A stretch of DNA of 36,948 nt from positions 1 to 36,948 of the forward strand of contig JAPLOU010000009.1 of the NCBI GenBank assembly GCA_026400535.1, written 5' to 3'. Both the position numbers and the translations under genes were made by a program. Numbering within the stretch: position 1 is the stretch's first letter; each line of letters opens with the position of its first letter. Source of the DNA: Hyphomicrobiales bacterium. Its GTDB lineage: Bacteria > Pseudomonadota > Alphaproteobacteria > Rhizobiales > Beijerinckiaceae. Below the pieces are notes generated by a model, which had not been told where the DNA came from, made no database searches, and saw only the letters and a list, made by a program, of their open reading frames with translations. Of this stretch, positions 8,576 to 16,790 are shown in pieces.

Positions 8576-10195
8576 ATGCGCTTGTTTGCCAGCTCCACTC
8601 GACGGTCACTTGCCTTCGGACTTTTTGCCGCGACGGCGCTCGCCGGAACGCTGGCTGCTTCCTTCGCGACCCCAGTTGCAGCCCAGACGCTCACCATCGG
8701 TGTCCGCGGCGGTCCTGACTCGATCGACCCGCATTTCACCGCGAGCGGCACCCATGCCGAGGCGCTCAAGCACATCTTTGATACGCTGACCTGGTCCGGC
8801 GACGGCCTCGAGGTCGAGCCGCGCCTTGCCGAAAGCTGGAGGCTGATCAACGACACGACCTGGGAATTCAAACTGCGCAAGGGCGTAAAGTTCCATGACG
8901 GCTCGGACCTAACCGCCGAGGATGTGAAGTTCTCGATCGAGCGCGTTCCGATGGTGTCGGGGCCGAACCCGACGACGATCTATGTCCGCCGCGTCAAGGA
9001 AACCAAGATCATCGATGCGCACACGCTGCACATCATGACTGACGGTCCTGCGCCGATCCTGCCCTATGACTTCATCCGGCTGTTCATCGTCTCACACAAG
9101 GCGGCCGCCGGCCTCACCAAGGAAAGCGCCAACGAGGCGTTCAACTCGGGCAAGGCCGCCATCGGCACCGGGCCTTACCGTTATGTCTCCTGGCAGCCCA
9201 AGGGCGACCTCGTGGTTGACCGTTTTGATGGCTATTGGGGCCCGAAAGAGCCTTGGGCCCGTCATGTCCGCAAGGAAATCGCCAACGATGCTGCGCGCGT
9301 CGCGCAGCTGAAAGCTGGCCAGCTCGACCTGATCACTCGCGTTCCGGCGACCGATGTCGCGGCGCTGAAGCGCGATCCTAAGCTCTCGGTGCAGACCATC
9401 GACACGGTTTATGTCTTCAACGTCGAACTGGACATGCGCGAGAAGGCGCTGAACACGACTGCAAAGGATGGCTCGCCGCTGCCGAACAATCCCTTCCGCG
9501 ACCTGAAGGTGCGCCAAGCCATCGATCTGGCGATCGACCGTAAGGCCCTAGCCGAAGTTGCGATGGAGGGTCTGGGCGCTCCTGTGAACCAGATGGTAAC
9601 GCCATCGATCTTTGGCTTTAACAAGGCGCTGCCGCCCCGGCCCTTCGACCCCGCGGCTGCCAGGAAGCTCTTGGCGGAGGCCGGCTATCCGAACGGCTTC
9701 AAGACGCAGTTCTCGTTCACGCAGGACCGTCTCCCCGGCGACCGCCAGGTTGGCACCGGCATCGCGCAGATGCTAGCCGCCATCGGCATCGACGTGCAGG
9801 CCAACGCACAGCCGGCAGCCGTCTTCTTCCCGGCGCGGACGCGCGGCGAGTACTCGTTCTCGATGTCCGGCTGGGGCACGCTGACGGGCGAGTCGCACTA
9901 CACCTTGTCGTCGCTGGCGCACTCGAACGACCGTGACCGCCGCATGGGGGCCTTCAACGTGCTGGGCTACAACAACCCGGCGATGGACAAACTCCTGCAG
10001 GATGCCGCGGTCGAACTCGACGAAGGCAAGCGCCGCAAGCAGCTTGAAGACGCAAATGCCCTGCTCGACACCGACAAGCAGCGCCTGCCGATTGTTGCGG
10101 TGGGGTCCGCCTGGGCGATGCAGAAGGACAAGGTGACGATTAAGGCGCGTGTCGACGAGGACACGCTCGCCATGAACATCAAACCGGCCAAGTGA
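8576..10195 (+). CDS. periplasmic substrate-binding protein of peptide-type ABC transporter (SBP family 5)
   Basis: This is the extracytoplasmic receptor for the Dpp-type importer encoded on the other strand, 539 residues, normal for family 5. It has a signal peptide with a basic start (MRLFASSTRRS), a hydrophobic stretch and cleavage after PVAA before QTLTIG. The family hallmarks follow: LTIGVRGGPDSIDPHF, LAESWRLINDTTWEFKLRKG, VKFHDGSDLTAEDVKFSIER and IGTGPYRYVSWQPKGDL. The start is ATG 8576 with GGGAGA five bases upstream; the frame is open further upstream but that lies within the promoter region. It is the first gene of the plus arm, and its stop overlaps a possible GTG start of the next gene. 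The bound ligand is unknown. Confidence 0.94.
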   Translation: MRLFASSTRRSLAFGLFAATALAGTLAASFATPVAAQTLTIGVRGGPDSIDPHFTASGTHAEALKHIFDTLTWSGDGLEVEPRLAESWRLINDTTWEFKLRKGVKFHDGSDLTAEDVKFSIERVPMVSGPNPTTIYVRRVKETKIIDAHTLHIMTDGPAPILPYDFIRLFIVSHKAAAGLTKESANEAFNSGKAAIGTGPYRYVSWQPKGDLVVDRFDGYWGPKEPWARHVRKEIANDAARVAQLKAGQLDLITRVPATDVAALKRDPKLSVQTIDTVYVFNVELDMREKALNTTAKDGSPLPNNPFRDLKVRQAIDLAIDRKALAEVAMEGLGAPVNQMVTPSIFGFNKALPPRPFDPAAARKLLAEAGYPNGFKTQFSFTQDRLPGDRQVGTGIAQMLAAIGIDVQANAQPAAVFFPARTRGEYSFSMSGWGTLTGESHYTLSSLAHSNDRDRRMGAFNVLGYNNPAMDKLLQDAAVELDEGKRRKQLEDANALLDTDKQRLPIVAVGSAWAMQKDKVTIKARVDEDTLAMNIKPAK

Positions 10196-10203
10196 CGCCG
10201 CGA

Positions 10204-11163
10204 ATGGCCGCGCAACCTGCGCTTGGACTGCACGGAGGCTGCGGAACACTCGACCGCAGCCTCATGTCGGAAGCGGAATGGGCGGAGAGCCGGGCCCATG
10301 TGGCCGATGCGCTCCGTGCCGGTTGGGCCGTTCTGTCAGAAGGAGGGACGGCGCTTGATGCGGTTCAGGCCACCGTCGTCGTGCTCGAGGACAGCCCGCA
10401 CTTCAACGCCGGGTTCGGTGCGGCGCTCACCGAGAACGGTACGCACGAACTCGATTCCTCGATCATGGACGGGGCAACGCTCGCTGCTGGCGCGGTTGCC
10501 GGCGTGCAGCGTATTCGCAATCCGGTGAACGCGGCCCGGGCGGTTATGGACTCCGGGCGGGCCGTGTTGCTGCTCGGCGCCTCGGCGGATTCCTTTGCGG
10601 AGAAAGCGGGCCTCGACATGGTCGCGCCGGATTACTTCACCACGCAGCGCCGCGTTGAGGCACTGGCCAATCTCAAGCGCCGCGTCCTTGAAGGAACCGC
10701 TGCAAGGGCTTCCGAGGCTGAAAAGCACGGCACGGTCGGTGCGGTCGCCCGCGACCGACACGGAAACCTGGCGGCTGCGACATCGACCGGCGGCTTCAAC
10801 AACAAGCCCGTCGGCCGGGTCGGGGATTCGCCTATCATCGGCGCCGGGACCTATGCGCAGAATGGCGTCTGCGCCGTTTCCTGCACCGGTATGGGCGAAT
10901 TCTTCATCCGCCGCGTCGCTGCCTATGACGTGGCGGCCCGTATCTCCTATGCTGGCCAGTCACCCGACGAGGCCTCGCACGTTCTGGTGCACGAGACCCT
11001 TGCGGGTTACGGCATCGGTGCCGGCATGATCGTGCTCGGAGCTGAGGGCGATCCGCTCGCCCCGTTCAACACGCTCGGCATGTATCGCGGCTGGATCGAC
11101 ACCGCCGGCCACATGACTGTGGCGACGCATCACGCACTCCATCGCATCGGGCATGTCACATGA
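10204..11163 (+). CDS. isoaspartyl peptidase / L-asparaginase (Ntn-hydrolase, plant-type)
   Basis: This is an N-terminal-nucleophile hydrolase that self-cleaves before a threonine and then removes beta-aspartyl groups from isoaspartyl dipeptides or asparagine-like amides. The N-terminal LHGGCGT, HFNAGFGAALTENG, and SSIMDG segments and the cleavage site KHGTVGAVA with nucleophile Thr177 are intact, followed by STGGFNNKPVGRVGDSP and GTGxGE-like CTGMGEFF. It is about 319 residues, as expected. The start is uncertain: ATG 10204 gives the usual short leader, while GTG 10192 would overlap the preceding stop (GTGA). No signal peptide is seen, so it acts in the cytoplasm on imported substrate. This gene is the strongest hint that the cluster handles beta-peptide or amide bonds. 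Confidence 0.92.
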   Translation: MAAQPALGLHGGCGTLDRSLMSEAEWAESRAHVADALRAGWAVLSEGGTALDAVQATVVVLEDSPHFNAGFGAALTENGTHELDSSIMDGATLAAGAVAGVQRIRNPVNAARAVMDSGRAVLLLGASADSFAEKAGLDMVAPDYFTTQRRVEALANLKRRVLEGTAARASEAEKHGTVGAVARDRHGNLAAATSTGGFNNKPVGRVGDSPIIGAGTYAQNGVCAVSCTGMGEFFIRRVAAYDVAARISYAGQSPDEASHVLVHETLAGYGIGAGMIVLGAEGDPLAPFNTLGMYRGWIDTAGHMTVATHHALHRIGHVT

Positions 11164-12206
11164 CGGCAGGGCCAATCCTGATCTGGGGCGCCGGCGCCAT
11201 CGGCGGCACGCTTGGGGCCTATTGGACGCGCGCGGGCCTGCCGGTTCTCATGGTCGATATCGTCGCCGAACACGGGAAAGCGTGCAGCACGGTCGGCCTC
11301 AACATCAGCGGACCGGTCGAAACCTTTCGGCAGGTGGTTCCGTGCGTCACGCCTGACGAGGTCACGGGACAGTTCGATGTGATCGTACTGGCGGTCAAGG
11401 CGCAGGCGACCGAAGCCGCCGTCAGGCAGCTCATGCCGCATCTGTCCGCCCGCGGCTATGTGTTGTCAGCCCAGAACGGGCTGAACGAGATCGCGATCTC
11501 GCGGGTTGTCGGCCACGAACGGACCATGGGGTGCTTCGTCAACTTCGGGGCCGACTGGCTTGGACCAGGAGAAATCCTCTTTGGCAACCGGGCGGCGGTG
11601 GTTGTCGGCGAAATCGATGGCACGATCCGGGACCGGACCCGGCAGATGCATGGCTGGCTCAAGCTGTTCGAGCCCAACTCCGTGCTGACGGACAACATCT
11701 GGGGCTATCTGTGGGGCAAGCTTGCCTATGGCGCCATGCTGTTTGCGACCGCACTGACGGCGGACTCGATGACCGCGAATTTCGAGGACCCCCGCCGCTT
11801 CGTCGTATTCGACCGGCTTGCGCGCGAGGTCATGGCGGTCGCAACGGCGCGCGGTGTCGTGCCGGTCGGCTTCAACGGCTTTGACCCGGCCTGTTTTTCG
11901 AAGGGCGCATCCGAGGCCGGCTCCCGCGCCTCGATCGCTGCGCTGGCCGAGTTCAACCGGCACACCGCCAAGACCCATTCGGGCATCTACCGCGACCTGG
12001 CCGTGCGCAAGCGCAAGACCGAGGTTGATCCGCAGATCGGCGTGATCGGGGAGCTCGGAGCGGAGGCTGGCCTGCATACGCCAACGATCCGGCATCTGGT
12101 GGCGCTGATCCACGGCATCGAAGACGGCACGGAGCGGATGGCGTTCGAAACCTTCCAGAAGCTGATCGAAACGGCGGAGGCGGCAAACCATGCACATCCG
12201 CTTTGA
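11160..12206 (+). CDS. ketopantoate reductase (ApbA/PanE) family 2-oxo-acid reductase-like protein
   Basis: This is an NAD(P)-dependent oxidoreductase of 348 residues. The nucleotide-binding loop is GAGAIGG (10-16), followed by VIVLAVKAQATEAA with the conserved Lys, SAQNGLNE, and the C-terminal helical domain with GKLAYGAMLFATALT carrying the second conserved Lys. PanE itself reduces ketopantoate for pantothenate synthesis. The catabolic neighbours suggest instead that this paralogue reduces or oxidises a different 2-oxo/2-hydroxy acid, which is an inference. The ATG overlaps the asparaginase stop (ATGA) and the 3' end overlaps the SDR gene by 17 bases. It is slightly longer than typical PanE (about 300). 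Confidence 0.86.
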   Translation: MTAGPILIWGAGAIGGTLGAYWTRAGLPVLMVDIVAEHGKACSTVGLNISGPVETFRQVVPCVTPDEVTGQFDVIVLAVKAQATEAAVRQLMPHLSARGYVLSAQNGLNEIAISRVVGHERTMGCFVNFGADWLGPGEILFGNRAAVVVGEIDGTIRDRTRQMHGWLKLFEPNSVLTDNIWGYLWGKLAYGAMLFATALTADSMTANFEDPRRFVVFDRLAREVMAVATARGVVPVGFNGFDPACFSKGASEAGSRASIAALAEFNRHTAKTHSGIYRDLAVRKRKTEVDPQIGVIGELGAEAGLHTPTIRHLVALIHGIEDGTERMAFETFQKLIETAEAANHAHPL

Positions 12207-12945
12207 TGGACAGGTCGCGCTTGTCACGGGTGCGGCGCAAGGCATCGGTCAGGCGATCGCGCTGGCGCTGAAGGGCGCGGGCGCGACGGTTGTTGCCGCC
12301 GATCTCGACGAGGCCCGGCTGCTGCCCTTCGCTGCCGCCCATCAGATGACCCCGCTCGTGCTCGACATTGGCAGGCAGGAGGCTTGCCAGCAGGCGGTTG
12401 CTGACATCCTGAAGCAGCATGGCCGGCTGGATGTGCTGGTCAACGCTGCCGGCGGGGTGCGTGGGCAGACCGGAGGCCCCATCTCCACGGTCACGCCGGA
12501 AGGCTGGCGGGCCATCTTCGAGGCGAATGTCGATGGCGCGTTCTGGCTGTCCCAGGCCGCCGCAGCGCCGATGCAGGAGGCCGGCTTCGGCAGGATCGTC
12601 AACATTGCCTCCGGCGCAGGCCTTCGGCCAAGCCTGACCGGCATCCAGGCTTATACGGCAGCGAAACATGCGCTGGTCGGGCTGACGAAACAGCTGAGCC
12701 AGGATCTCGGTCCGTTTGGCGTCACCTCCAATGCGGTCGCACCGGGCTTCGTGCGCTCCAATCCCACGACCGAGCGTCAGTGGCAGTCCTATGGCGAGGA
12801 CGGGCAGGCCCGGCTGGTTAACAGTGTTCACACGCGGCGTCTCGGCACAGCCGAGGATATCGCTAATGCTGTGGTGTTCCTGGCAAGCCAGCAGGCAGGC
12901 TGGGTTTCGGGCCAGATCCTGGCCGTGGATGGCGGGCGCTCCTGA
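12190..12945 (+). CDS. SDR-family NAD(P)-dependent oxidoreductase
   Basis: This is a classical short-chain dehydrogenase/reductase of 251 residues. TGAAQGIG (13-20) is the cofactor loop, NAAG (85-88) the structural motif, and Asn113, Ser141, Tyr155 and Lys159 form the catalytic set. The C-terminal VSGQILAVDGG is the usual ending. An aspartate after the second beta strand (AADLDEA) suggests a preference for NAD over NADP. It is the last gene of the plus arm and overlaps the preceding reductase gene by 17 bases, so the two probably act in sequence on a hydroxy/oxo intermediate. The exact substrate cannot be told. Confidence 0.92.
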   Translation: MHIRFDGQVALVTGAAQGIGQAIALALKGAGATVVAADLDEARLLPFAAAHQMTPLVLDIGRQEACQQAVADILKQHGRLDVLVNAAGGVRGQTGGPISTVTPEGWRAIFEANVDGAFWLSQAAAAPMQEAGFGRIVNIASGAGLRPSLTGIQAYTAAKHALVGLTKQLSQDLGPFGVTSNAVAPGFVRSNPTTERQWQSYGEDGQARLVNSVHTRRLGTAEDIANAVVFLASQQAGWVSGQILAVDGGRS

Positions 12946-12980
12946 CGCGACAGCCAGGCGGGAACCGCCATCGGGATCAT

Positions 12981-13880
12981 TCAGGTCGATTGCGGGCGGA
13001 GACGTAAACGCATTCGCACCTTGCGGCGGTCCCAGATCAGCAGACCGGTGATCCAAAATCTGGCGAACAGCACTGACGCCAGCAGGTTCAGGGCGGAGCC
13101 GAAGATGGCGTGCCAGTTGCCTTCATGCAGTGCCCCTGGCCGGTTCGTTGCGATGAGCTGCAGGCCTGTACGTGATGAATCCGGGCGATGAGCCTGCCGC
13201 CGCATGGGCCCAGCTGGGTGAGTTCGGCAATGCCGGGTTCGGACGCCAGCAATCTGACAGTATCGGCGACAGGTAGCCGTTCGGCGGGCTGGCATGGCGT
13301 CGTGCCGGGGAAGGTGATGCCGAAGGACAGCGCGAGACCGGTGAGCGGGACCACAAGCGCCAGTGACAGCAGGAGCCAGGGCGCTTGTCCCATGCCAACC
13401 GCCCAGCGAGTTGCGCATTCGGAGCCAGCTCATCGCGTGCCGATCACGGCCAAGAGCAGCATGCCTATGGTCGAGGCCGTGACGATCCAGTCCTGATCGA
13501 GCAGCAGATGTTCGTGCAGTTGCCGCGCCGTGCGGAACAGTTCTGGTCGTGACAATGACCTTTCAACGGTCACCTCCTCGCCGGTGCGCAGGTCGACCTC
13601 GGCCTCGCCATTCGGACCTGTGTCCCGTCGATCAGCAGCGTCCTGTCATCGGGCCTGTCCGTCAGCCTGGTCGCTACCCCCTTTGAGCCCTGGCAGCTCC
13701 GATGCCGAAGCAGCGAATCCTGGGACAATGGCGCGGGCGTCCCCGCGCTGAAGAAGCGGCTCCACGGAAAGGAGCAGCCCGATCAGGATGATCAGGAACA
13801 ACAGCGCAGCGAGTGCCAGCGCCAGCCAGCGGTGCAGACGAAGGCTCAGGGCTTTCCAGTCCAGCAGCGCTCCTCACTGC
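12981..13880 (-). pseudogene. decayed PepSY-associated transmembrane protein
   Basis: Pieces of one membrane protein are read in order on the minus strand but in different frames. The first is an N-terminal ALLDWKALSLRLHRW plus hydrophobic helix (about 13740-13870). The second is a central FRTARQLHEHLLL with a helix TIGMLLLAVIG (about 13440-13550). A further helix is PWLLLSLALVVPLTGLALSF (about 13330-13390), and the last is a C-terminal LHEGNWHAIFGSALNLLASV with WITGLLIWDRRK (12990-13130). These match the helix order of PepSY-associated, iron-uptake-linked membrane proteins. No single frame spans them, and a stop lies directly before the first piece without a start codon. It lies downstream of the SDR gene in the opposite direction. 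Confidence 0.75.
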
Positions 13881-14102
13881 GAATGTCGCCGCACTGCCTG
13901 CGACCGTGACCATTCAATAGGGACGTCTCGCAGACGGCCCATCCAATAACGAGACCTTGATCGGCACAACAGAAGTGCACCGAAAAGAAAGATGTTGCAG
14001 GTCATATGTCTCCAAACTGCCTTGTGCGGCTGTCTTGCAGCTGATGATAGCAAGATGAGTGCCGAGCGGTTCGGCTCGTTTGGATGTCGCAGGGTTTGCA
14101 AG

Positions 14103-15092
14103 ATGACGGTGCTGGTTTCGGGCGGGGCAGGCTACATTGGAGGCCATATGGTGCTCAACCTCGTTGATCGGGGTGAAGCCGTGGCGATTCTGGACAACCT
14201 TTCAACCGGCTTTCGGTGGTCGGTACCGTCTTCCGTTCCATTGGCGGTCGCGGACGCGGGTGATTTCGAGGCCGTGCTGAACACGATCCGTACGCATGAT
14301 GTGCGCTCGATCATCCATTTCGCCGCGCGCATCGTGGTGCCGGAATCGGTTGCCGACCCGTTGGGCTACTATCTCGCCAACACGGTGAAGACACGCGCCC
14401 TGATCGCAGCGGCTGTGGCAGGCGGGGTGAGGGAGTTCATTTTCTCGTCCACGGCCGCGGTCTACGGGGAAACCTCGCTCGAGCCTGTTTCCGAGACACA
14501 GGGGCCCTCGCCGATGTCGCCCTATGGCACCTCCAAGTGGATGAGCGAAATGATGCTGCGCGATGCGGCGGCTGCACACGGCTTCCGCTATGCGATCTTG
14601 CGCTACTTCAACGTGGCAGGTGCCGACCCGGCTGGCCGCTATGGCCAGTCAACACCAATGGCGACGCACCTGATCAAAGTAGCTGCTGAGGTGGTGACGG
14701 GCAAGCGCACGCATATAGAGGTGTTCGGGCAGGATTACCCAACCCCCGACGGCACCTGCGTGCGCGACTATATCCACGTCAGCGATCTTGCGGCGGCGCA
14801 TGCCGTCGCCCTTGATTACTTGCGAGGCGGCGGCGAGAACATCATCGTCAATGCCGGCTATGGGCGCGGCTATTCCGTCCGCGAGGTCATCGACACCGTC
14901 CGCAAGGTCTCCGGCGTCGATTTCGAGGTCAGGCAGGGGCCGCGGCGGGCGGGCGACCCGCCGGCCATCGTTGCGAATCCCCAAAAGCTGCGCCGTGAGC
15001 TCGGCTGGGTTCCAAGGCTCGACAATCTCGACGCAATTGTCGGACACGCGCTCAGCTGGGAAGCCGCGTTGAGGCGGCGAGGCCTTGGCTGA
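14103..15092 (+). CDS. galE: UDP-glucose 4-epimerase
   Basis: This is an extended SDR that interconverts UDP-glucose and UDP-galactose for surface polysaccharide synthesis, in the cytoplasm. It has 329 residues. GGAGYIGG (7-14) is the NAD loop, STAAVYG follows with Ser116/Thr117, and Tyr141 in SPYGTSK with Lys145 completes the catalytic triad. The RYFNVAGADP, YPTPDGTCVRDYIHVSDLA and NAGYGRGYSVREV segments are typical of GalE. The frame is open further upstream, but the ATG at 14103 starts right at the Rossmann strand, as the family does. The ribosome site is weak (GCAGGG). The roughly 200 bases before it hold no clear promoter. The stop TGA abuts the bioY stop directly. Another sugar-nucleotide epimerase is possible but less likely. 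Confidence 0.9.
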   Translation: MTVLVSGGAGYIGGHMVLNLVDRGEAVAILDNLSTGFRWSVPSSVPLAVADAGDFEAVLNTIRTHDVRSIIHFAARIVVPESVADPLGYYLANTVKTRALIAAAVAGGVREFIFSSTAAVYGETSLEPVSETQGPSPMSPYGTSKWMSEMMLRDAAAAHGFRYAILRYFNVAGADPAGRYGQSTPMATHLIKVAAEVVTGKRTHIEVFGQDYPTPDGTCVRDYIHVSDLAAAHAVALDYLRGGGENIIVNAGYGRGYSVREVIDTVRKVSGVDFEVRQGPRRAGDPPAIVANPQKLRRELGWVPRLDNLDAIVGHALSWEAALRRRGLG

Positions 15093-15716
15093 TCAGCGGC
15101 GGCGCAGCGCTATCCAGCCGGCCGCAACGAGGGCGGTGGCCAGCGCCACCTTCACCACCGAGCCAACGATAAAGGGCTGAACGCCGACGGCGAAAGCGCG
15201 CGACAGCCCGATGCCTGTCGCGCCGCTAGCCAGTTGGGCAACGAAGGCGAGCCAAGCCATGCCGACCGCAAGGATCAGCGCATGGGCGATGGTCATGCCG
15301 ACTGTGACCTTGAGAAGGGACGCGCCGCGCGCCGCAAACAGACCAGCGAGGTAGGCTGCCGGGATGAATGACAGCAGGAAGCCGCCGGTGGAGCCGAGAA
15401 GATAGACCGGACCGGCGGTGCCCGGCATCGCGAAGACCGGCAGACCGGCAAGGCCCTGTGCCAGATAGAATGCAACGCTGGCTGCACCGAGCCGTGGGCC
15501 AAGCGCAGCGCCGAGGAACAGCACGACGAAGCTCTGCATCGTCATTGGCACCGGCCACATCGGGACCTGCACCTTCGCTGACAGGGTGAGCAGCAGCGAG
15601 CCCGCCGCCACAAGCACGAGGCTGCGAACCCAGACCGGCATGCGGCCAGTCATGCGCGGCAAGGCGGCATCGATTAGGGCGGGGGTCTGTGCTGCGTGTG
15701 TCCTTGGCAGGGCCAT
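15093..15716 (-). CDS. bioY: biotin transporter BioY (ECF S component)
   Basis: This is the membrane biotin-binding subunit of an energy-coupling-factor importer, 207 residues with about six helices. The diagnostic segments are SAKVQVPMWPVPMTMQSFVV, GAALGPRLGAASVAFYLAQG, LAGLPVFA and LLGSTGGFLLSFIPAAYLAG. No bioM or bioN ATPase or T-component gene is next to it, as is common for solitary BioY proteins in alphaproteobacteria. It is convergent with galE and shares the palindrome TGATCA formed by the two stop codons, and it is divergent from the MBL-hydrolase gene across a 149-base gap that holds several palindromes. Confidence 0.93.
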   Translation of the reverse strand: MALPRTHAAQTPALIDAALPRMTGRMPVWVRSLVLVAAGSLLLTLSAKVQVPMWPVPMTMQSFVVLFLGAALGPRLGAASVAFYLAQGLAGLPVFAMPGTAGPVYLLGSTGGFLLSFIPAAYLAGLFAARGASLLKVTVGMTIAHALILAVGMAWLAFVAQLASGATGIGLSRAFAVGVQPFIVGSVVKVALATALVAAGWIALRRR

Positions 15717-15823
15717 GCGATTTCAGTCCTCAGGCTTGGATCCGACGGGTCGGTATCAGGTGCAATTTGACGTTTGGCGCACTTCCTATAGGTCGGTGAG
15801 GGACCGGTCACAAGCATTGTGCT

Positions 15824-15838
15824 GATGGTCGGACCATC
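15824..15838. promoter_or_regulatory. 15-bp perfect palindrome, candidate GntR-type operator
   Basis: GATGGTC-G-GACCATC is a perfect inverted repeat around one base in the gap between bioY and the MBL-hydrolase gene. Its core TGGTCGGACCA fits the TNGTNNNACNA pattern known for FadR-subfamily GntR regulators. No T-run follows, so it is not a terminator. Which regulator binds, and which gene is controlled, is not shown. Confidence 0.4.
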
Positions 15839-15865
15839 GCGACGCGGGCAACTGGGGACAAGCTG

Positions 15866-16783
15866 ATGAGCGACGACCTCACCTTCGATCGGCGCAGCGG
15901 CGCAAGGGCCGGTGAGGTGGTGCAGGTCAGCCCCCTGATCCGTCGCGTGATCGCGCCCAACCCCGGCCCCTTCACCTTCACGGGCACATGCAGCTACATC
16001 GTCGGACAGGGGACGGTGGCGGTCATCGACCCCGGCCCTGAATCGGATGCGCACCTGTCGGTCCTGTTGGCTGCTCTGACGGGCGAAACCGTCAGCCACA
16101 TCGTTGTCAGCCACACCCACCGCGATCACTCGCCGGGCGCCATACGGCTGCAGGCTGCGACGGGCGCGCGAATCGTCGGCTGCGGGATACATCGGGCGAC
16201 GCGGTTGCCGGCGCTCGGCGAGACCAACCGCCTCGAGGCATCGTCGGATATAGCCTATCAGCCGGACGCGCAGATGAGCGACGGCGACATGATCGAAGGG
16301 CGCGGCTGGACGCTTGAGGCTGTTGCAACGCCCGGCCACACCGCCAACCACCTCGCATTCGCCTTACGGGAAGACAACGCGCTGTTCTCCGCCGACCACG
16401 TCATGGCCTGGTCGACCAGCATCGTCGCGCCGCCGGACGGGGCGATGGCGGACTATATGGTGTCGCTCGACAAGCTGCGGGCGCGCAGCGAGACGGTTTA
16501 CTGGCCGGGACATGGCGGCCCGGTGCGCGACCCGCAGCGTTTCGTCAGGGCGCTCGCCACCCACCGCCGGATGCGCGAGGCGAGCATCCTGGCCCGCATC
16601 GAGGCTGGCGACAGGCTGATTGGCGAGATCGTGCCCAAGGTTTATGAGGGGCTGGATCCGGCGCTGCATGGAGCTGCTGCACTGTCGACCCTCGCCCATC
16701 TTGAGGACCTCGTCAGCCGCGGGCTGATTCGTTGCGCGGAGGCCTCGCCTTCGCTGGAAGGCCACTATCTGCCGCTGGCCTGA
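15866..16783 (+). CDS. MBL-fold metallo-hydrolase, LACTB2-like
   Basis: This is a two-zinc hydrolase of the metallo-beta-lactamase fold, 305 residues. Metal ligands are His83, His85, Asp87 and His88 in SHTHRDHS, the His of ATPGHTANH, the Asp of FSADHVMAW and the His of YWPGHGGP. The C-terminal 80 residues look like the winged-helix tail seen in LACTB2 and related proteins (endoribonuclease or thioester hydrolase activity in characterised relatives). A GGGGAC site precedes ATG 15866. The DUF1499 gene on the other strand ends seven bases after it. The fold is certain; the substrate is unknown. Confidence 0.9.
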   Translation: MSDDLTFDRRSGARAGEVVQVSPLIRRVIAPNPGPFTFTGTCSYIVGQGTVAVIDPGPESDAHLSVLLAALTGETVSHIVVSHTHRDHSPGAIRLQAATGARIVGCGIHRATRLPALGETNRLEASSDIAYQPDAQMSDGDMIEGRGWTLEAVATPGHTANHLAFALREDNALFSADHVMAWSTSIVAPPDGAMADYMVSLDKLRARSETVYWPGHGGPVRDPQRFVRALATHRRMREASILARIEAGDRLIGEIVPKVYEGLDPALHGAAALSTLAHLEDLVSRGLIRCAEASPSLEGHYLPLA

Positions 16784-16790
16784 CGCACAA

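Noticed and set aside
12957..12969. GGCGG-GAA-CCGCC hairpin after the SDR gene
   Set aside because: Short stem without a T-run; too weak for a terminator call.
11466..13056. Minus-strand open frames of 259 and 367 codons opposite the PanE-like and SDR genes
   Set aside because: The plus-strand genes have clear motifs and overlaps; the antisense frames have shadow composition and no starts with ribosome sites.
15781..15795. CCTATAGG as a BioR box for bioY
   Set aside because: The known BioR consensus is TTATNNATAA; only the central CTATAG agrees, so no claim is made.
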